From Streptomyces mobaraensis (lineage in GTDB: Bacteria > Actinomycetota > Actinomycetes > Streptomycetales > Streptomycetaceae): a DNA stretch of 29,134 nt. Shown here one piece after another: positions 7,144 to 15,003 of this stretch. The position numbers and the translations under genes are program-made. How positions within the stretch are numbered: the first letter of the stretch is position 1; every line of letters begins with the position of its first letter. The stretch lies in contig NZ_CP083591.1 in assembly GCF_020099395.1 (NCBI RefSeq), forward strand, positions 1 to 29,134. The letters run 5' to 3'. The notes under the pieces are model-generated. The model did not search any database and was not told the DNA's origin. It worked only from the letters and a program-made list of their open reading frames with translations.

Positions 7144-9057
7144 CTACCCCCGGTACCCCTCCTTGATCAGGAGGGCGGCATCCTTCCGGCGGTCGCTGGC
7201 GGTGGTCTGGCTGGCCTTCAACACCGGCATGATCTCCTCCAGCGGCACCAGCGGCCCGATCGCCTCCGGCTTCATGGCGGCCAGGTCCGCTTCGGAGATC
7301 CCGGCGGCCCCGGCGGCGGCCAGGAGCATCCGCGCCACCCGCCGGGCCGCGCGCTCCGTCTTGCTCAGCCGCGCTTCGTCCTCGGCTTCGACCGCGGCCA
7401 GTTCCGCTTCGGCCGCACGGCGCCGCGCTTCGGCTGCGCGCGCCGTCGCTTCGGCAGCACGCCTTTCCGCTTCGGCCGCCTCGGCCGCAGCGTGCTTCTT
7501 CTCCTTCTCGGCGTCCTCCGCCGCGGCCTCGTCCTCCGCCGCCTTACGGTTCTTCGCGGCGGCGCGGCGCCGGGTTTCGGCGGCGGCCTCCTCCATTTCG
7601 GCGGCCTGCTGCTCGGCTGCGGCTGCGCGCTGTTTCGCTTCGGCCTCCCGGGCGCTCTCCTCTGCCTGAGCCTCGCGTTCCGCTTGCCGCTCCGCCGCCG
7701 TGGTGATCCGGTCCGCCTCCCGCCGGGCGCGCTCCGCCTCCGCCCGGGCGACCGCCGTGGCCGCCTCGGCCTCCGCGCTGGAGGTGCCCTTGAGCGCAGT
7801 CAGTTTGCTCTGTGCCTGCGCAACGCGGCCTTCCGCCTCAAGGCGCTGGATCTCCTCCTCGGCCGCCTTGACCTTGGCGCGGGTCTCCGCCTCCAGTGCC
7901 GCCGCGCGGGCCCGCTCCGCGGCCTCCTCCTGGCGCTGCCGGTCCTCTTCCCGCCGGCGTTCTTCCTCGGCCGCCCATTTCGCCGGCAGGGCCAGGGCCT
8001 CCGCGACGGTGTAGCCGTGCGGCGCCATGGTCATGGGCAGGAGTTCGGTCTCCGAGGCCCGGCCGAGGTCTCCGTCGTGCTGCTGGAGCAGCCAGACCCG
8101 GTAGCCCTCCAGGTCCTTGTCCCGCTGCTGCATCTCCCGGTAGGAGGGGATGCCAGCCAGCCGCATCCGCCGGTACATCGTCCACGCCTGCCAGGGGGCC
8201 AGCATCCAGCGGTGCAGCGGCACGCCCTCGATCAGCGTGCCGTCCGCCTCCCGGGCGGCGTGCAGCAGGTCGTGGCGGATGGCCTCCACCCCGATGATGA
8301 ACAGCACCGGCATCACGGCATGGGCGGCGGCTCGAACGGGGTCGTCCAGGACAGCGCCGCCGGCCGAGGCGTTGAAGGCGATCGTGCACAGCGTCATCAG
8401 GTGTGCGCCCAGGCGCAGCACGGGCCAGGGGGTGCGCCGCCAGGTCTTGACCAGGTCCAGGGCGAGGAAGCCGAGGATGGCCCCGTCCACGCCGATGGGG
8501 AACGCCTTCGAAAGGATCTCGCCGAACCCGTTGCGTTGCGCGAACCCTTGCAGCGTGCTGTAGCTGGCGGCGAACCCGATCACGCCGACGACCGTCATGG
8601 CGACGGCGGCCACCCGCAGGACCCGCCCCATGATCCGGTCCAGCGCCGCCCGACGGTCCGCCGCGGCCGACTCGTCAGCAGTCGGAGCGCCGTTCGGCGT
8701 AGCCGGAGTGGCCGGGCTGGTGGCCGGGGTGGCCTCGGCCGCGTCCGGAGCGGCCCCGGCCGTGGCCGGGGGGTGGCCGGAGCGGCCCGGCCACCGGAGG
8801 CCACCTAGGCGCCGCTTGGCCGGAGCACCGTCCCGCGCATCCGGAACGGCGGCCGGTACGCCCGGAGCGGCCCCGGCCGCGTCCGGAGCGGCCCCGGCCA
8901 CGGCCCCCCTCCGGGCGGAGGACGGATGATCGGTCAGCGTGTCACTCATCCGGGCATCCTCTCCCGACCGGCCCGTGACCGGAGCGGCGACCCGCGCGTT
9001 CGGAGCGATCCGGGCCGCGTCCGGAACGGGCGGCGGGTAGGTTGTCGGTTGCTTCAC
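7144..9057 (-). CDS. spdB: DUF2637/SpdB-like membrane protein with long coiled coil (637 aa)
   Basis: Layout: Ala/Pro-rich N-terminus with repeated GAAPDA-type motifs (residues 1-135); a DUF2637-type membrane domain at about 140-265 with four hydrophobic segments, including FPIGVDGAILGFLALDL and a later MPVLFIIGVEAI; then an Ala/Glu/Arg coiled coil (about 370-590) and a short C-terminal domain. DUF2637 proteins are the SpdB group that spreads plasmids between hyphal compartments in Streptomyces conjugation, together with TraB. GTG 9057 is chosen because GGAAAGGA lies upstream and the N-terminal APDA-like pattern extends to it; ATG 8949 with GGGAGAGGA is a good alternative. Last gene of the central transfer operon, followed by a terminator. 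The very long coiled coil is unusual and suggests a scaffold role. Confidence 0.82.
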   Translation of the reverse strand: MKQPTTYPPPVPDAARIAPNARVAAPVTGRSGEDARMSDTLTDHPSSARRGAVAGAAPDAAGAAPGVPAAVPDARDGAPAKRRLGGLRWPGRSGHPPATAGAAPDAAEATPATSPATPATPNGAPTADESAAADRRAALDRIMGRVLRVAAVAMTVVGVIGFAASYSTLQGFAQRNGFGEILSKAFPIGVDGAILGFLALDLVKTWRRTPWPVLRLGAHLMTLCTIAFNASAGGAVLDDPVRAAAHAVMPVLFIIGVEAIRHDLLHAAREADGTLIEGVPLHRWMLAPWQAWTMYRRMRLAGIPSYREMQQRDKDLEGYRVWLLQQHDGDLGRASETELLPMTMAPHGYTVAEALALPAKWAAEEERRREEDRQRQEEAAERARAAALEAETRAKVKAAEEEIQRLEAEGRVAQAQSKLTALKGTSSAEAEAATAVARAEAERARREADRITTAAERQAEREAQAEESAREAEAKQRAAAAEQQAAEMEEAAAETRRRAAAKNRKAAEDEAAAEDAEKEKKHAAAEAAEAERRAAEATARAAEARRRAAEAELAAVEAEDEARLSKTERAARRVARMLLAAAGAAGISEADLAAMKPEAIGPLVPLEEIMPVLKASQTTASDRRKDAALLIKEGYRG

Positions 9058-9131
9058 TGGGTGCAGGTCCTTTCCGGGGGAGCACCGCGCGGCCGGGAGT
9101 ACGCCCTCCCGGCCGCGCATCTGTGTGGGTG

Positions 9132-9686
9132 TCAGAGGGCGGTCGTGTTCCGGCCCCACCATGACGCGGACTGCGTGACGGTGGTGGTGTTCGTGATGTA
9201 GGTGGTGGAGCGGCGGGCGCCGCCGGCCAGGCGTAGGACGACCGCGGCGACGCAGACCGCCCACAGCGCGCTGCCGGCGCCGGCCGCCGCCAGGGGGCCG
9301 ATCACCTGGCCCAGGCCCCAGCCGAGGCCGGCCGCGGCGGCACCCGCCCCGGCCCCGGCGGCCACGACGACCTGGGCGCGGGGGTCGATGAGCGGGCGGG
9401 GCGTCAGGTCCCGCGGCACGGTCGCGGGAACGGCGGCGCGCAGCGCCTGGGCCTGGGAGCGCAGGACGGGCACCATCCGGCCGTAGGCGTCGGGGACGTA
9501 CACGACCGGCTCGGTGCGCTCCAGCGGGTAGGGCACGGCGGCGTCCTGGGCGCCGAGGACGTCCAGGACGTCGAACGCCGGGGCGGTGGGGGCCGAGGGC
9601 CAGACGGCGGCCGGGAACACCGGCGCCGAGGCCGCCGTCGCCGGGGCCGGCCCGGCCTCCGGGCGAGGGTGCGGGGGCGTGATCAT
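9132..9686 (-). CDS. Small transfer-operon membrane protein, SpdD-like layout (184 aa)
   Basis: Pro/Ala-rich N-terminus, a conserved-looking central part (PYPLERTEPVVYVPDAYGRM), then two hydrophobic segments (VVVAAGAGAGAAAAGLGWGL and ALWAVCVAAVVLRLAGG) and a Thr/Asn/Ser tail ending WWGRNTTAL. ATG 9686 is preached by GGAGAG at a good distance; an upstream in-frame start at 9719 lacks a site. Position between traB2 and spdB, size and layout (low-complexity head, membrane tail) match small Spd proteins; the family assignment is inference from layout only. A 74-nt gap separates it from spdB. Confidence 0.72.
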   Translation of the reverse strand: MITPPHPRPEAGPAPATAASAPVFPAAVWPSAPTAPAFDVLDVLGAQDAAVPYPLERTEPVVYVPDAYGRMVPVLRSQAQALRAAVPATVPRDLTPRPLIDPRAQVVVAAGAGAGAAAAGLGWGLGQVIGPLAAAGAGSALWAVCVAAVVLRLAGGARRSTTYITNTTTVTQSASWWGRNTTAL

Positions 9687-9726
9687 GCCAAACTCTCCGT
9701 CACATTCCGTTACTGTCAAGGGAGGT

Positions 9727-9852
9727 GTCAGGGAGCGGGGTCTGACAGTCAGACGGGGCTGTCAGGCGATGTCAGCGCTGGTAGCGCCTGACTCTCCTAT
9801 AGGCCCCCGCCGACCCCGACAGTCAGGTGTCAGGGCCGGCCGCGACTGTCAG
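9727..9852. repeat. GTCAG repeat cluster 3' of traB2; candidate clt
   Basis: In 126 bp the pentamer GTCAG occurs seven times on the plus strand (9727, 9748, 9761, 9771, 9822, 9829, 9848) and twice as CTGAC (9742, 9788), usually as TGTCAG or AGTCAG. One pair forms the dyad GTCTGAC-A-GTCAGAC at 9740-9754. It fills the 186-bp gap between the traB2 stop and the next gene. Repeats beside traB suggest a clt/TraB-binding locus; an operator array for the two downstream genes is the alternative. Confidence 0.6.
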
Positions 9853-9872
9853 ACCGTCACTCTTCGTAGCTG

Positions 9873-11981
9873 CTACGCGGACACCAACGGGGACTCGGTG
9901 ATCGTGTAGGAGCCGTAGGAGTCGTGCCGCAGGAGGCCCGCCTCCGTGAGGCGCTTGAGCTCCCCCATGAGCCAGGAGCGGGTGCGGCCAGCCGCCACCG
10001 CCGCCGGGATCAAGTCCGCCGGCTCGAACTCCAGCCGGCCCCCGCGCACCCAGCCGTCCAGCTCCACGGCGACGATGTGCCGCGCCTCCTCCGTCGACGG
10101 TCGCTCCACCGGCTCGAACTCAAGCCCGCTGTCGGGGTCGACGTCGGGCACGTCGTCCTCCAGGCGCAGGTGGGCGTACGGCGCGTCCGGCTCCGGATCA
10201 CCGGGGATCGCCTCCAACACCTCGGCGAAGGTCTCCAGCTCCATGGCCACGGCCTCCTCGACGTCGTCGTCCATCCCGTCCTCCAACTCCTCCACGTCTC
10301 CCTCGGCCGCCGCGGAGACGGCGGCCGGGGACGCCGAGGCGGAGAAGGCCGGGGCCGAGTCCGCGCCCTCGGCGACGCCGAGGGACAGGCGGTTGGTGCC
10401 CCGGTGGGCGCGCTGCGCGTACACCTGGCCCAGCGCGGCGACCGTCACCTCGTCCAGCGGGTCGCGGACCGCCGCCGCGGCCTCCACCAGGGCCGCGAGC
10501 ACCGCGCGTTCGGTCTTGCCGGAGCGCGCCTCCATCGTCCAGCGCTCCTGCGGAATGCCCATGCCGGTGGCGAAGGCGTAGCCGGGCCGATCGCTGCCCC
10601 ACGCGGGGATCGCGCCGGCGTCTGTCACCCGGTCCGGCAGACAGAAGGTGGCGTCCGCCGGCTGGTCCACCCCGAAGCAGAGGCTGGCCTGGAGATTGGC
10701 GCGCACGTCCGTCGAGATGTTGCTCCAGGTGGCGCGCTGGAGGCTGATCACCAGCCAGAGGCCGACCGACCGGGCCGCCCGCGCGATCTTGTCCAGCTCC
10801 TCGAAGTCGACCAGGTCGGCGGCCTCCTCCAGCCACACGCACACCGCCGACAGCGACGACCGCGGGGACCACTCGTCCAGCCCCTCGTCCGCCAGGTGGT
10901 CGGCCCGCGCCTTGATCGCGGCAGGCAACGCCTTGACCAGCCGCTTGGCCTCCCGCGCCTCCGTGACGAACCAGTCCAGCCCGTCCTTGATGTGTCCCAT
11001 GGACTGCCGCCCCTTGGCGACGTCCACCAGGAAGATCGCCATCTGGCGACGGCACATCAGGTGCACCAGCAGACCCCGCGCGAACTCGCTCTTGCCGGCG
11101 CCGGTCACGCCCATCACCAGCAGGTGCTGGAGGATGTCGGCGGAGAACGGGCTGATCGTCCAGGGTTCCCCGTCGGCGTACAGCCCGACCGGGATCGGCT
11201 CCGTCGGCAGCATCCCCAGCCGCTCCGGCGGCACGAAATCCACGCCGTCCTTCAACAGGTCCGCCACCCGCAGCGCCAGCCGGCCGCGCCCGGCGTCGTC
11301 CGGGTCGGGGGTGACCACGACCCCGGACGGCGGCACGCGCAACGCCGCCGCCAGCCGCGGCGCGCCCTGCTGCGCCACCTCCACCGTGGCGCCGGGCTCG
11401 ACCTCCACCGAGGCCGTGACGGTCCCCTTCCCCGACCCCTTGGCGTCCGTGACCTTGACTTTCTCCCATCCGATGGCTTCGGCCAGACGCCCCAGACCAC
11501 CGCCGGTGGTGTCCTCGGTTTCGTCGTGGGCGTTGCGGAGGACCTGTCGGACGTTCCAGGACGCCGCGAACAGGCCGCCGCCCAGGAGCCACAGATCGAT
11601 CATGGGATGGCCGACCGGGCCGGCGGCTGTCGCGCAGGTCAGCCAACCCATCCCAGCCGCCACCGACGCGGTCGCCTGCACCCGACGGAACCGCCGGAAG
11701 GAGTTCGACCCGCCGGCGACCTTCCAGGTCACCGTGCTGAGCGCCGCTCCGCCGACCGCCAGCGCGGCCGAGGCCAGACCGGCGGACAACGGCGACTGGC
11801 CCCACATCGCGTTGGTCGCCGCGCCCGCGGCCGGCGGCAGGATCGCCGCGCCCAGCCACGGGGAGAGGTAGGGCAGCGCCTTCCCGGCCAGGTAGCCGAG
11901 GGCGCCGCCTTTGCCCACCGGCACGATCTCCGCCGACGACTGCGTGTTCACCACGGCGGTGGAGTGCTTCCGCGCCGCCAT
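9873..11981 (-). CDS. traB: TraB/FtsK-type DNA translocase 2 (702 aa)
   Basis: Transfer ATPase of the central operon. Hydrophobic segments at about residues 40-58, 65-85 and 105-145 anchor it in the membrane; Walker A GVTGAGKSEFARG at about 291-303; Walker B VCVWLEEAAD at about 380-389; further FtsK-like motifs such as LWLVISLQRAT and TDVRANLQASLCFGV. An acidic linker (EGDVEELEDGMDDDVEE) precedes a C-terminal winged-helix-like domain (ELKRLTEAGLLRHDSYGSYTI). The start at ATG 11981 overlaps the upstream TGA by one base (TGATG), so translation is coupled; a GTG at 11984 is possible. This is closer to the classic Streptomyces TraB/TraSA organisation than the left-arm copy. The GTCAG cluster lies immediately downstream. 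Confidence 0.9.
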   Translation of the reverse strand: MAARKHSTAVVNTQSSAEIVPVGKGGALGYLAGKALPYLSPWLGAAILPPAAGAATNAMWGQSPLSAGLASAALAVGGAALSTVTWKVAGGSNSFRRFRRVQATASVAAGMGWLTCATAAGPVGHPMIDLWLLGGGLFAASWNVRQVLRNAHDETEDTTGGGLGRLAEAIGWEKVKVTDAKGSGKGTVTASVEVEPGATVEVAQQGAPRLAAALRVPPSGVVVTPDPDDAGRGRLALRVADLLKDGVDFVPPERLGMLPTEPIPVGLYADGEPWTISPFSADILQHLLVMGVTGAGKSEFARGLLVHLMCRRQMAIFLVDVAKGRQSMGHIKDGLDWFVTEAREAKRLVKALPAAIKARADHLADEGLDEWSPRSSLSAVCVWLEEAADLVDFEELDKIARAARSVGLWLVISLQRATWSNISTDVRANLQASLCFGVDQPADATFCLPDRVTDAGAIPAWGSDRPGYAFATGMGIPQERWTMEARSGKTERAVLAALVEAAAAVRDPLDEVTVAALGQVYAQRAHRGTNRLSLGVAEGADSAPAFSASASPAAVSAAAEGDVEELEDGMDDDVEEAVAMELETFAEVLEAIPGDPEPDAPYAHLRLEDDVPDVDPDSGLEFEPVERPSTEEARHIVAVELDGWVRGGRLEFEPADLIPAAVAAGRTRSWLMGELKRLTEAGLLRHDSYGSYTITESPLVSA

Positions 11982-12613
11982 CACCGCTCACCGTCCTCGA
12001 CCACCGAGAACTGGCGACGCGGACGCTGGCCGCCCTGCTTCTGCTGGCGGGCCTCCTGCTCCGGCAGCACGAAATGCCTGGTGTAGGCGTGGGCCATCTT
12101 CAACGCCCCGACACCCAGCGCCCGCGCCGCCTCGGCCGACACTTTCAGGTGCGCCGAGACCAGCCGGGCCTTGACCCGGGAGGACGTCCCGAAGTGGTAC
12201 CACTTGCCCTTGTACTGGCTGAGCACGCCGTTCAGCTCCTCGGCACGCATGCCCAAGATCAGGTGGAGCTCCCGGCCAAGGTGGTTGATCGCCTTGGCCA
12301 GGGCCATGATGTCGCTGGTCCCCCGGAACTCGATTCGCTCGATGGCGTAGATCAACCGGTCGCCCTGGTGCCGGTCCGCGCCGCCGGCGAACGCCCCGCC
12401 CCGGCCACCACCGGCCCCCGTGCCCGAAACGCCGACGTTGCCGACGTTGATGTTGAAGGTCTTGCTGCGGTTGGTCGTCCGGGTCCGGCCACCCCCGGCA
12501 CCGGCCGCCCCCGTCGCCGCCCCGTTACGCGGCGGCGTAGACGACGGCCGCCCCTGCGACGGGCCCCAACCCTTGTCCTTGGCCCAGTCGTAAGGGCCAC
12601 TCGCAGTGCTCAT
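11981..12613 (-). CDS. Transfer-operon protein, unknown family (210 aa)
   Basis: N-terminal half is Gly/Arg/Thr-rich and disordered (including KTFNINVGNVGVSGTGAGGG). The C-terminal half is helical (DIMALAKAINHLGRELHLIL, then ELNGVLSQYKGKWYHFGTSS) and ends with a basic tail (RQQKQGGQRPRRQF). No catalytic motif seen. ATG 12613 overlaps the upstream stop (ATGA) and its own stop overlaps the traB2 start, so it is tightly coupled to traB2 and probably works with it in transfer; a direct role is inference. Confidence 0.78.
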   Translation of the reverse strand: MSTASGPYDWAKDKGWGPSQGRPSSTPPRNGAATGAAGAGGGRTRTTNRSKTFNINVGNVGVSGTGAGGGRGGAFAGGADRHQGDRLIYAIERIEFRGTSDIMALAKAINHLGRELHLILGMRAEELNGVLSQYKGKWYHFGTSSRVKARLVSAHLKVSAEAARALGVGALKMAHAYTRHFVLPEQEARQQKQGGQRPRRQFSVVEDGER

Positions 12614-12888
12614 CGGGTCGTCTCCTCGTCCAGAGTGCGCCCGCCGAACCACAGCGGCTGGCGGATGTGGATGATCTCGATCTCGGGGTTCTCGGCCGCC
12701 ATCACGGCGGCCCGCTCGATCAGCTCGTGCGCCGCCAGGAACCGCGCGGTCGCGGCGGCGGCGTAGAGGTCGGTGGGGCCGCAGCGCGTTCGGCTGGCCA
12801 GCCGAACGAACAGCCGCCCGAGACGGGCGAGTCGGGCGGCGGCGTGCACCGCCCGGTCCACCACGGATATGCGGGTGGAGCCGTACAT
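12610..12888 (-). CDS. Small transfer-operon protein (92 aa)
   Basis: Starts at ATG 12888 after GGGAGG. Basic, Arg/Ala-rich N-terminal half (AARLARLGRLFVRLASRTR), possibly an amphipathic membrane-binding or nucleic-acid-binding helix. A second helix (AAATARFLAAHELIERAAVM) is followed by a short beta-like segment (EIEIIHIRQPLWFGGR). Family not recognised. The stop overlaps the next start by ATGA. Confidence 0.72.
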   Translation of the reverse strand: MYGSTRISVVDRAVHAAARLARLGRLFVRLASRTRCGPTDLYAAAATARFLAAHELIERAAVMAAENPEIEIIHIRQPLWFGGRTLDEETTR

Positions 12889-12936
12889 GGGTCCTCCCAA
12901 GGGATGCGAGCCGGCCGGATGCCGGCCCCTCCGCCG

Positions 12937-12956
12937 CCTCCACCCGAAGGTGGGGG
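12937..12956 (-). other. UUCG-type hairpin in the transfer operon mRNA
   Basis: Arms 12937-12944 and 12949-12956 pair over 8 bp. Read on the minus strand the loop is UUCG, a very stable tetraloop. It lies in the 86-nt gap between the 42-aa gene and the 92-aa gene and could stabilise or partly terminate the message. Confidence 0.45.
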
Positions 12957-12974
12957 CGACAGGGGAACCGGCCG

Positions 12975-13103
12975 TCAGTCCGTCCCCGCCAGCAGCCGAC
13001 GCAGCCTCTCCGCCGCCTCCTGCGCCGCCTCCAGATCCGCCGCGGCCCGCGCGCGCGCCGCCTCCATGTCCGCCTCCGCGGCCCTGCGCTCCTCGTCGGT
13101 CAT
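12975..13103 (-). CDS. 42-aa coiled-coil peptide
   Basis: Begins MTDEERRAAEADMEAAR and is a single Ala/Glu/Arg heptad-like helix ending LRRLLAGTD. ATG 13103 overlaps the stop of the zinc-motif gene (ATGA), so it is coupled to it. A longer open frame extends upstream to 13418 but would overlap the zinc-motif gene completely, so the short form is preferred. Function unknown; the character is of a small dimerising or adaptor peptide. Confidence 0.6.
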   Translation of the reverse strand: MTDEERRAAEADMEAARARAAADLEAAQEAAERLRRLLAGTD

Positions 13104-13654
13104 GACTGACCAGAGCCCCGGCACGCCGAGCACGGCCGCCACACACTGATCTGTCGGCCGCCCTCGATCGCGGTCTCCGTGGTGCCACCGGATCCGCCGC
13201 ACGCCGAGCACGACCGCGGCGTACCCGGACCCGCCACCACCGGCACGACCTCGGCGCCGTACCCCGGACCCGCCACGACGTCGGTGTCCAGCCAGTGCCG
13301 CTGCTCCGCGAACCGGCCGTCCGACACCGAGTGCACCAACTGGAGCTCCCGGAACAGCCGCTCCGCCGGGCCCGGGGCCGTGTTGTGCCCGTGCTGCGCC
13401 ACACCGATCAGCCACCACGTCCGGCAGGCGTCCTGCACCCGCCGCAGCGCCTCCGCCCCGCCCACGCCCGGCTCGTCCACCAAACCGGCGGCGTCCGCCA
13501 AGTCGCCCAGGAAGTCGGTCAGGTCCTCCTCGTCCAGGAGGCCCGCCCAGGGCAAAGCGTCGAACTGACCCGCGTTTCCACCCGAGAACAGCACCGGCAC
13601 CGTCATGCCGACACCGACTCGCGCCATCACGTCATTACCTGCGACGATCGACAC
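13100..13654 (-). CDS. Protein with two C-terminal CxxCxGxG zinc motifs (184 aa)
   Basis: First gene of the central transfer operon. The N-terminal 140 residues are helical and acidic (FDALPWAGLLDEEDLTDFLG) with a conserved-looking Trp pair (CRTWWLIGVAQHGHN). The C-terminus carries CSACGGSGG and CSACRGSGQ, the DnaJ/RNAP-type CxxCxGxG zinc-binding pattern, about 26 residues apart. The GTG at 13654 has GGAGAGG nine nt upstream; ATG 13627 is an alternative with a weaker site. Known function: none I can name; genes with such zinc motifs are common in Streptomyces mobile elements. Confidence 0.75.
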   Translation of the reverse strand: MSIVAGNDVMARVGVGMTVPVLFSGGNAGQFDALPWAGLLDEEDLTDFLGDLADAAGLVDEPGVGGAEALRRVQDACRTWWLIGVAQHGHNTAPGPAERLFRELQLVHSVSDGRFAEQRHWLDTDVVAGPGYGAEVVPVVAGPGTPRSCSACGGSGGTTETAIEGGRQISVWRPCSACRGSGQS

Positions 13655-13704
13655 GTCGACCTACCTCTCCACTTCCATGGATTCGGTCCGACAACCCGCC
13701 CGGC

Positions 13705-13803
13705 GCTCCAACGTCGGGCCCTGGCCAGGTGCTCCAACACCAGGTCAGGTCACGTCTGGGCGCTCCAACGCCCCGACACGAAGCGGCCTCCGGCTCCACC
13801 CGG
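13705..13803 (-). promoter_or_regulatory. Leader with four GGAG-loop hairpins
   Basis: Three copies of GCTCCAAC (13705-13712, 13731-13738, 13762-13769) are each flanked by short complementary arms: for example GGGCG/CGCCC around the third, GGTG/CACC around the second. A fourth element, CCGG-CTCCAC-CCGG, lies at 13790-13803 inside a larger hairpin (CGAAGCGGCC/GGCCGCTTCG arms, about 13779-13815). Read in the leftward transcript, each loop is TTGGAG or GTGGAG, a Shine-Dalgarno-like sequence. It lies between the GntR operators and the first gene of the transfer operon. Confidence 0.55.
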
Positions 13804-13826
13804 GGGCCGCTTCGGCTGTCGTGAGA

Positions 13827-13874
13827 TAACGTATACGTCAGGCCGGGCGAGGGCAAGGGTTGACGTATACGTTA
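13827..13874. promoter_or_regulatory. Paired palindromic operators of the GntR repressor
   Basis: TAACGTATACGTCA (13827-13840) and its exact reverse complement TGACGTATACGTTA (13861-13874), each built on the palindrome ACGTATACGT, with centres 34 bp apart (about three helical turns, so the same face of the helix). They lie between the divergent transfer operon and the GntR gene. TTGACG at 13860 could be a -35 of the repressor promoter. Typical arrangement for KorSA-like autoregulation and repression of transfer. Confidence 0.82.
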
Positions 13875-13909
13875 GTCCCCGTGATCCTGTTCGGAGGAGG
13901 GACTGGACG

Positions 13910-14749
13910 ATGGCTGCTAAATATGAAGAGATCGCGCGTGACCTGCGCGAACGCATCAGCTCCGGGGAACTACCGCCCGGAAGCCCGCTGCCTCTAATGC
14001 GTGATGTCGCCGCCCAGTACGGGGTCAGTGACATCACGGTTCGGAAGGCGTGGAACGTGCTGACCCGGGAGGGCCTCATCGAAGGCCGGCGGCGCGCTGG
14101 GATGTTCGTCCGCGAGCACCCTGACCGCATCCGGTTGACGGTCCGCCACCGGCAGATCGAACGCGACGAACTGGGCTACTACAGCGGCCCCGAGGTGCAG
14201 CACTGGCGGCCTTTGCCGCACCCGGGCGGGGACCGCACCAGGATCACGACTGCCCCTGTGCCCGCGGACGTCGCCGACGCGCTCGGGGTGGCCCCCGGCA
14301 CGCCGCTCACGGTCCGGAAGCGGATTCTTGGCGACCCCGAAATACCCGAGTATCGCCAACTGGCGGACTCCTGGCTTGCGGACTGGGTCACTGAGGAGGT
14401 CCCCGCGCTCCAGGGGGACACCGGCCTCGGTGGCATGTACGACCGGCTGGAGGAGTGGTCAGGAAAGGCGCTGCACTGGCGCGAGGAGGTCTCGGCTCGT
14501 ATGCCGTCGCCGGACGAGGCAGCCGCGCTGATGATGCCGCCAGCCGGAGTGCCTTTGCTCCGAGCGCTGCGCGTCACCCTGTTCCCTGCCCGCGGTCGAA
14601 AGCCCGAGCGGATCGCGGAAGTGCAGGACATCCGCATGTCTGCCGCTCTCTTCGCCGTGGGTTACCCGGTTCCTCGGGGAGCCTCGGCCAAGTGGCCCGT
14701 CCGGCCCGCCACAGCGGATTTCTATGAGGTCACCACCCCGAAGCCGTAG
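13910..14749 (+). CDS. GntR/HutC-family transcriptional repressor, KorSA-like (279 aa)
   Basis: N-terminal winged helix-turn-helix of GntR type (KYEEIARDLRERISSGELPP, then PLMRDVAAQYGVSDITVRKA and LTREGLIEGRRRAGMFV; residues 4-72). It is followed by a UTRA-type ligand-sensing/dimerisation domain (about 95-275). In Streptomyces plasmids KorSA/TraR-type GntR proteins repress transfer genes and themselves, preventing lethal TraB expression. Start ATG 13910 is preceded by GGAGGAGGGA. Divergent from the transfer operon with two palindromes between. The natural effector, if any, is unknown. The C-terminal domain is complete, so it should be functional. Confidence 0.9.
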   Translation: MAAKYEEIARDLRERISSGELPPGSPLPLMRDVAAQYGVSDITVRKAWNVLTREGLIEGRRRAGMFVREHPDRIRLTVRHRQIERDELGYYSGPEVQHWRPLPHPGGDRTRITTAPVPADVADALGVAPGTPLTVRKRILGDPEIPEYRQLADSWLADWVTEEVPALQGDTGLGGMYDRLEEWSGKALHWREEVSARMPSPDEAAALMMPPAGVPLLRALRVTLFPARGRKPERIAEVQDIRMSAALFAVGYPVPRGASAKWPVRPATADFYEVTTPKP

Positions 14750-14790
14750 TGCCTGGAGCGGGCCGTGCGAAAGCATGGCGAGCTACGCAA

Positions 14791-14818
14791 CAGGCCCCGC
14801 CGGAGACGACGGGGCCTG
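14791..14818 (+). terminator. Terminator after the GntR gene
   Basis: 9-bp perfect stem CAGGCCCCG/CGGGGCCTG with a 10-nt loop, 41 nt after the stop. The remaining gap up to 15003 shows only a small GCACCT/AGGTGC dyad (14854-14878) and no convincing gene. Confidence 0.7.
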
Positions 14819-15003
14819 CACGTCCACCCCGGGGTGCAAGCCCGGGAGGAGAAGCACCTAGTTCAGAGCTGGAGGTGCGCTCCCTTGAGCGTACGAGATG
14901 ACAGGGCCCGTCGACCACTCCCCGTGTGTCCGCCGGTCGAGCGCAGAGCGGACAGCGGCGGCGCCTCGACCTTCCGCGTCGTGATGACACGGAGGGCCGT
15001 TCG

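Noticed and set aside
9924..12086. A 720-codon plus-strand frame opposite traB2
   Set aside because: Composition (Arg, Gln, His, Gly) is typical of an antisense shadow in high-G+C DNA, and the opposite strand encodes a clear FtsK-type protein.
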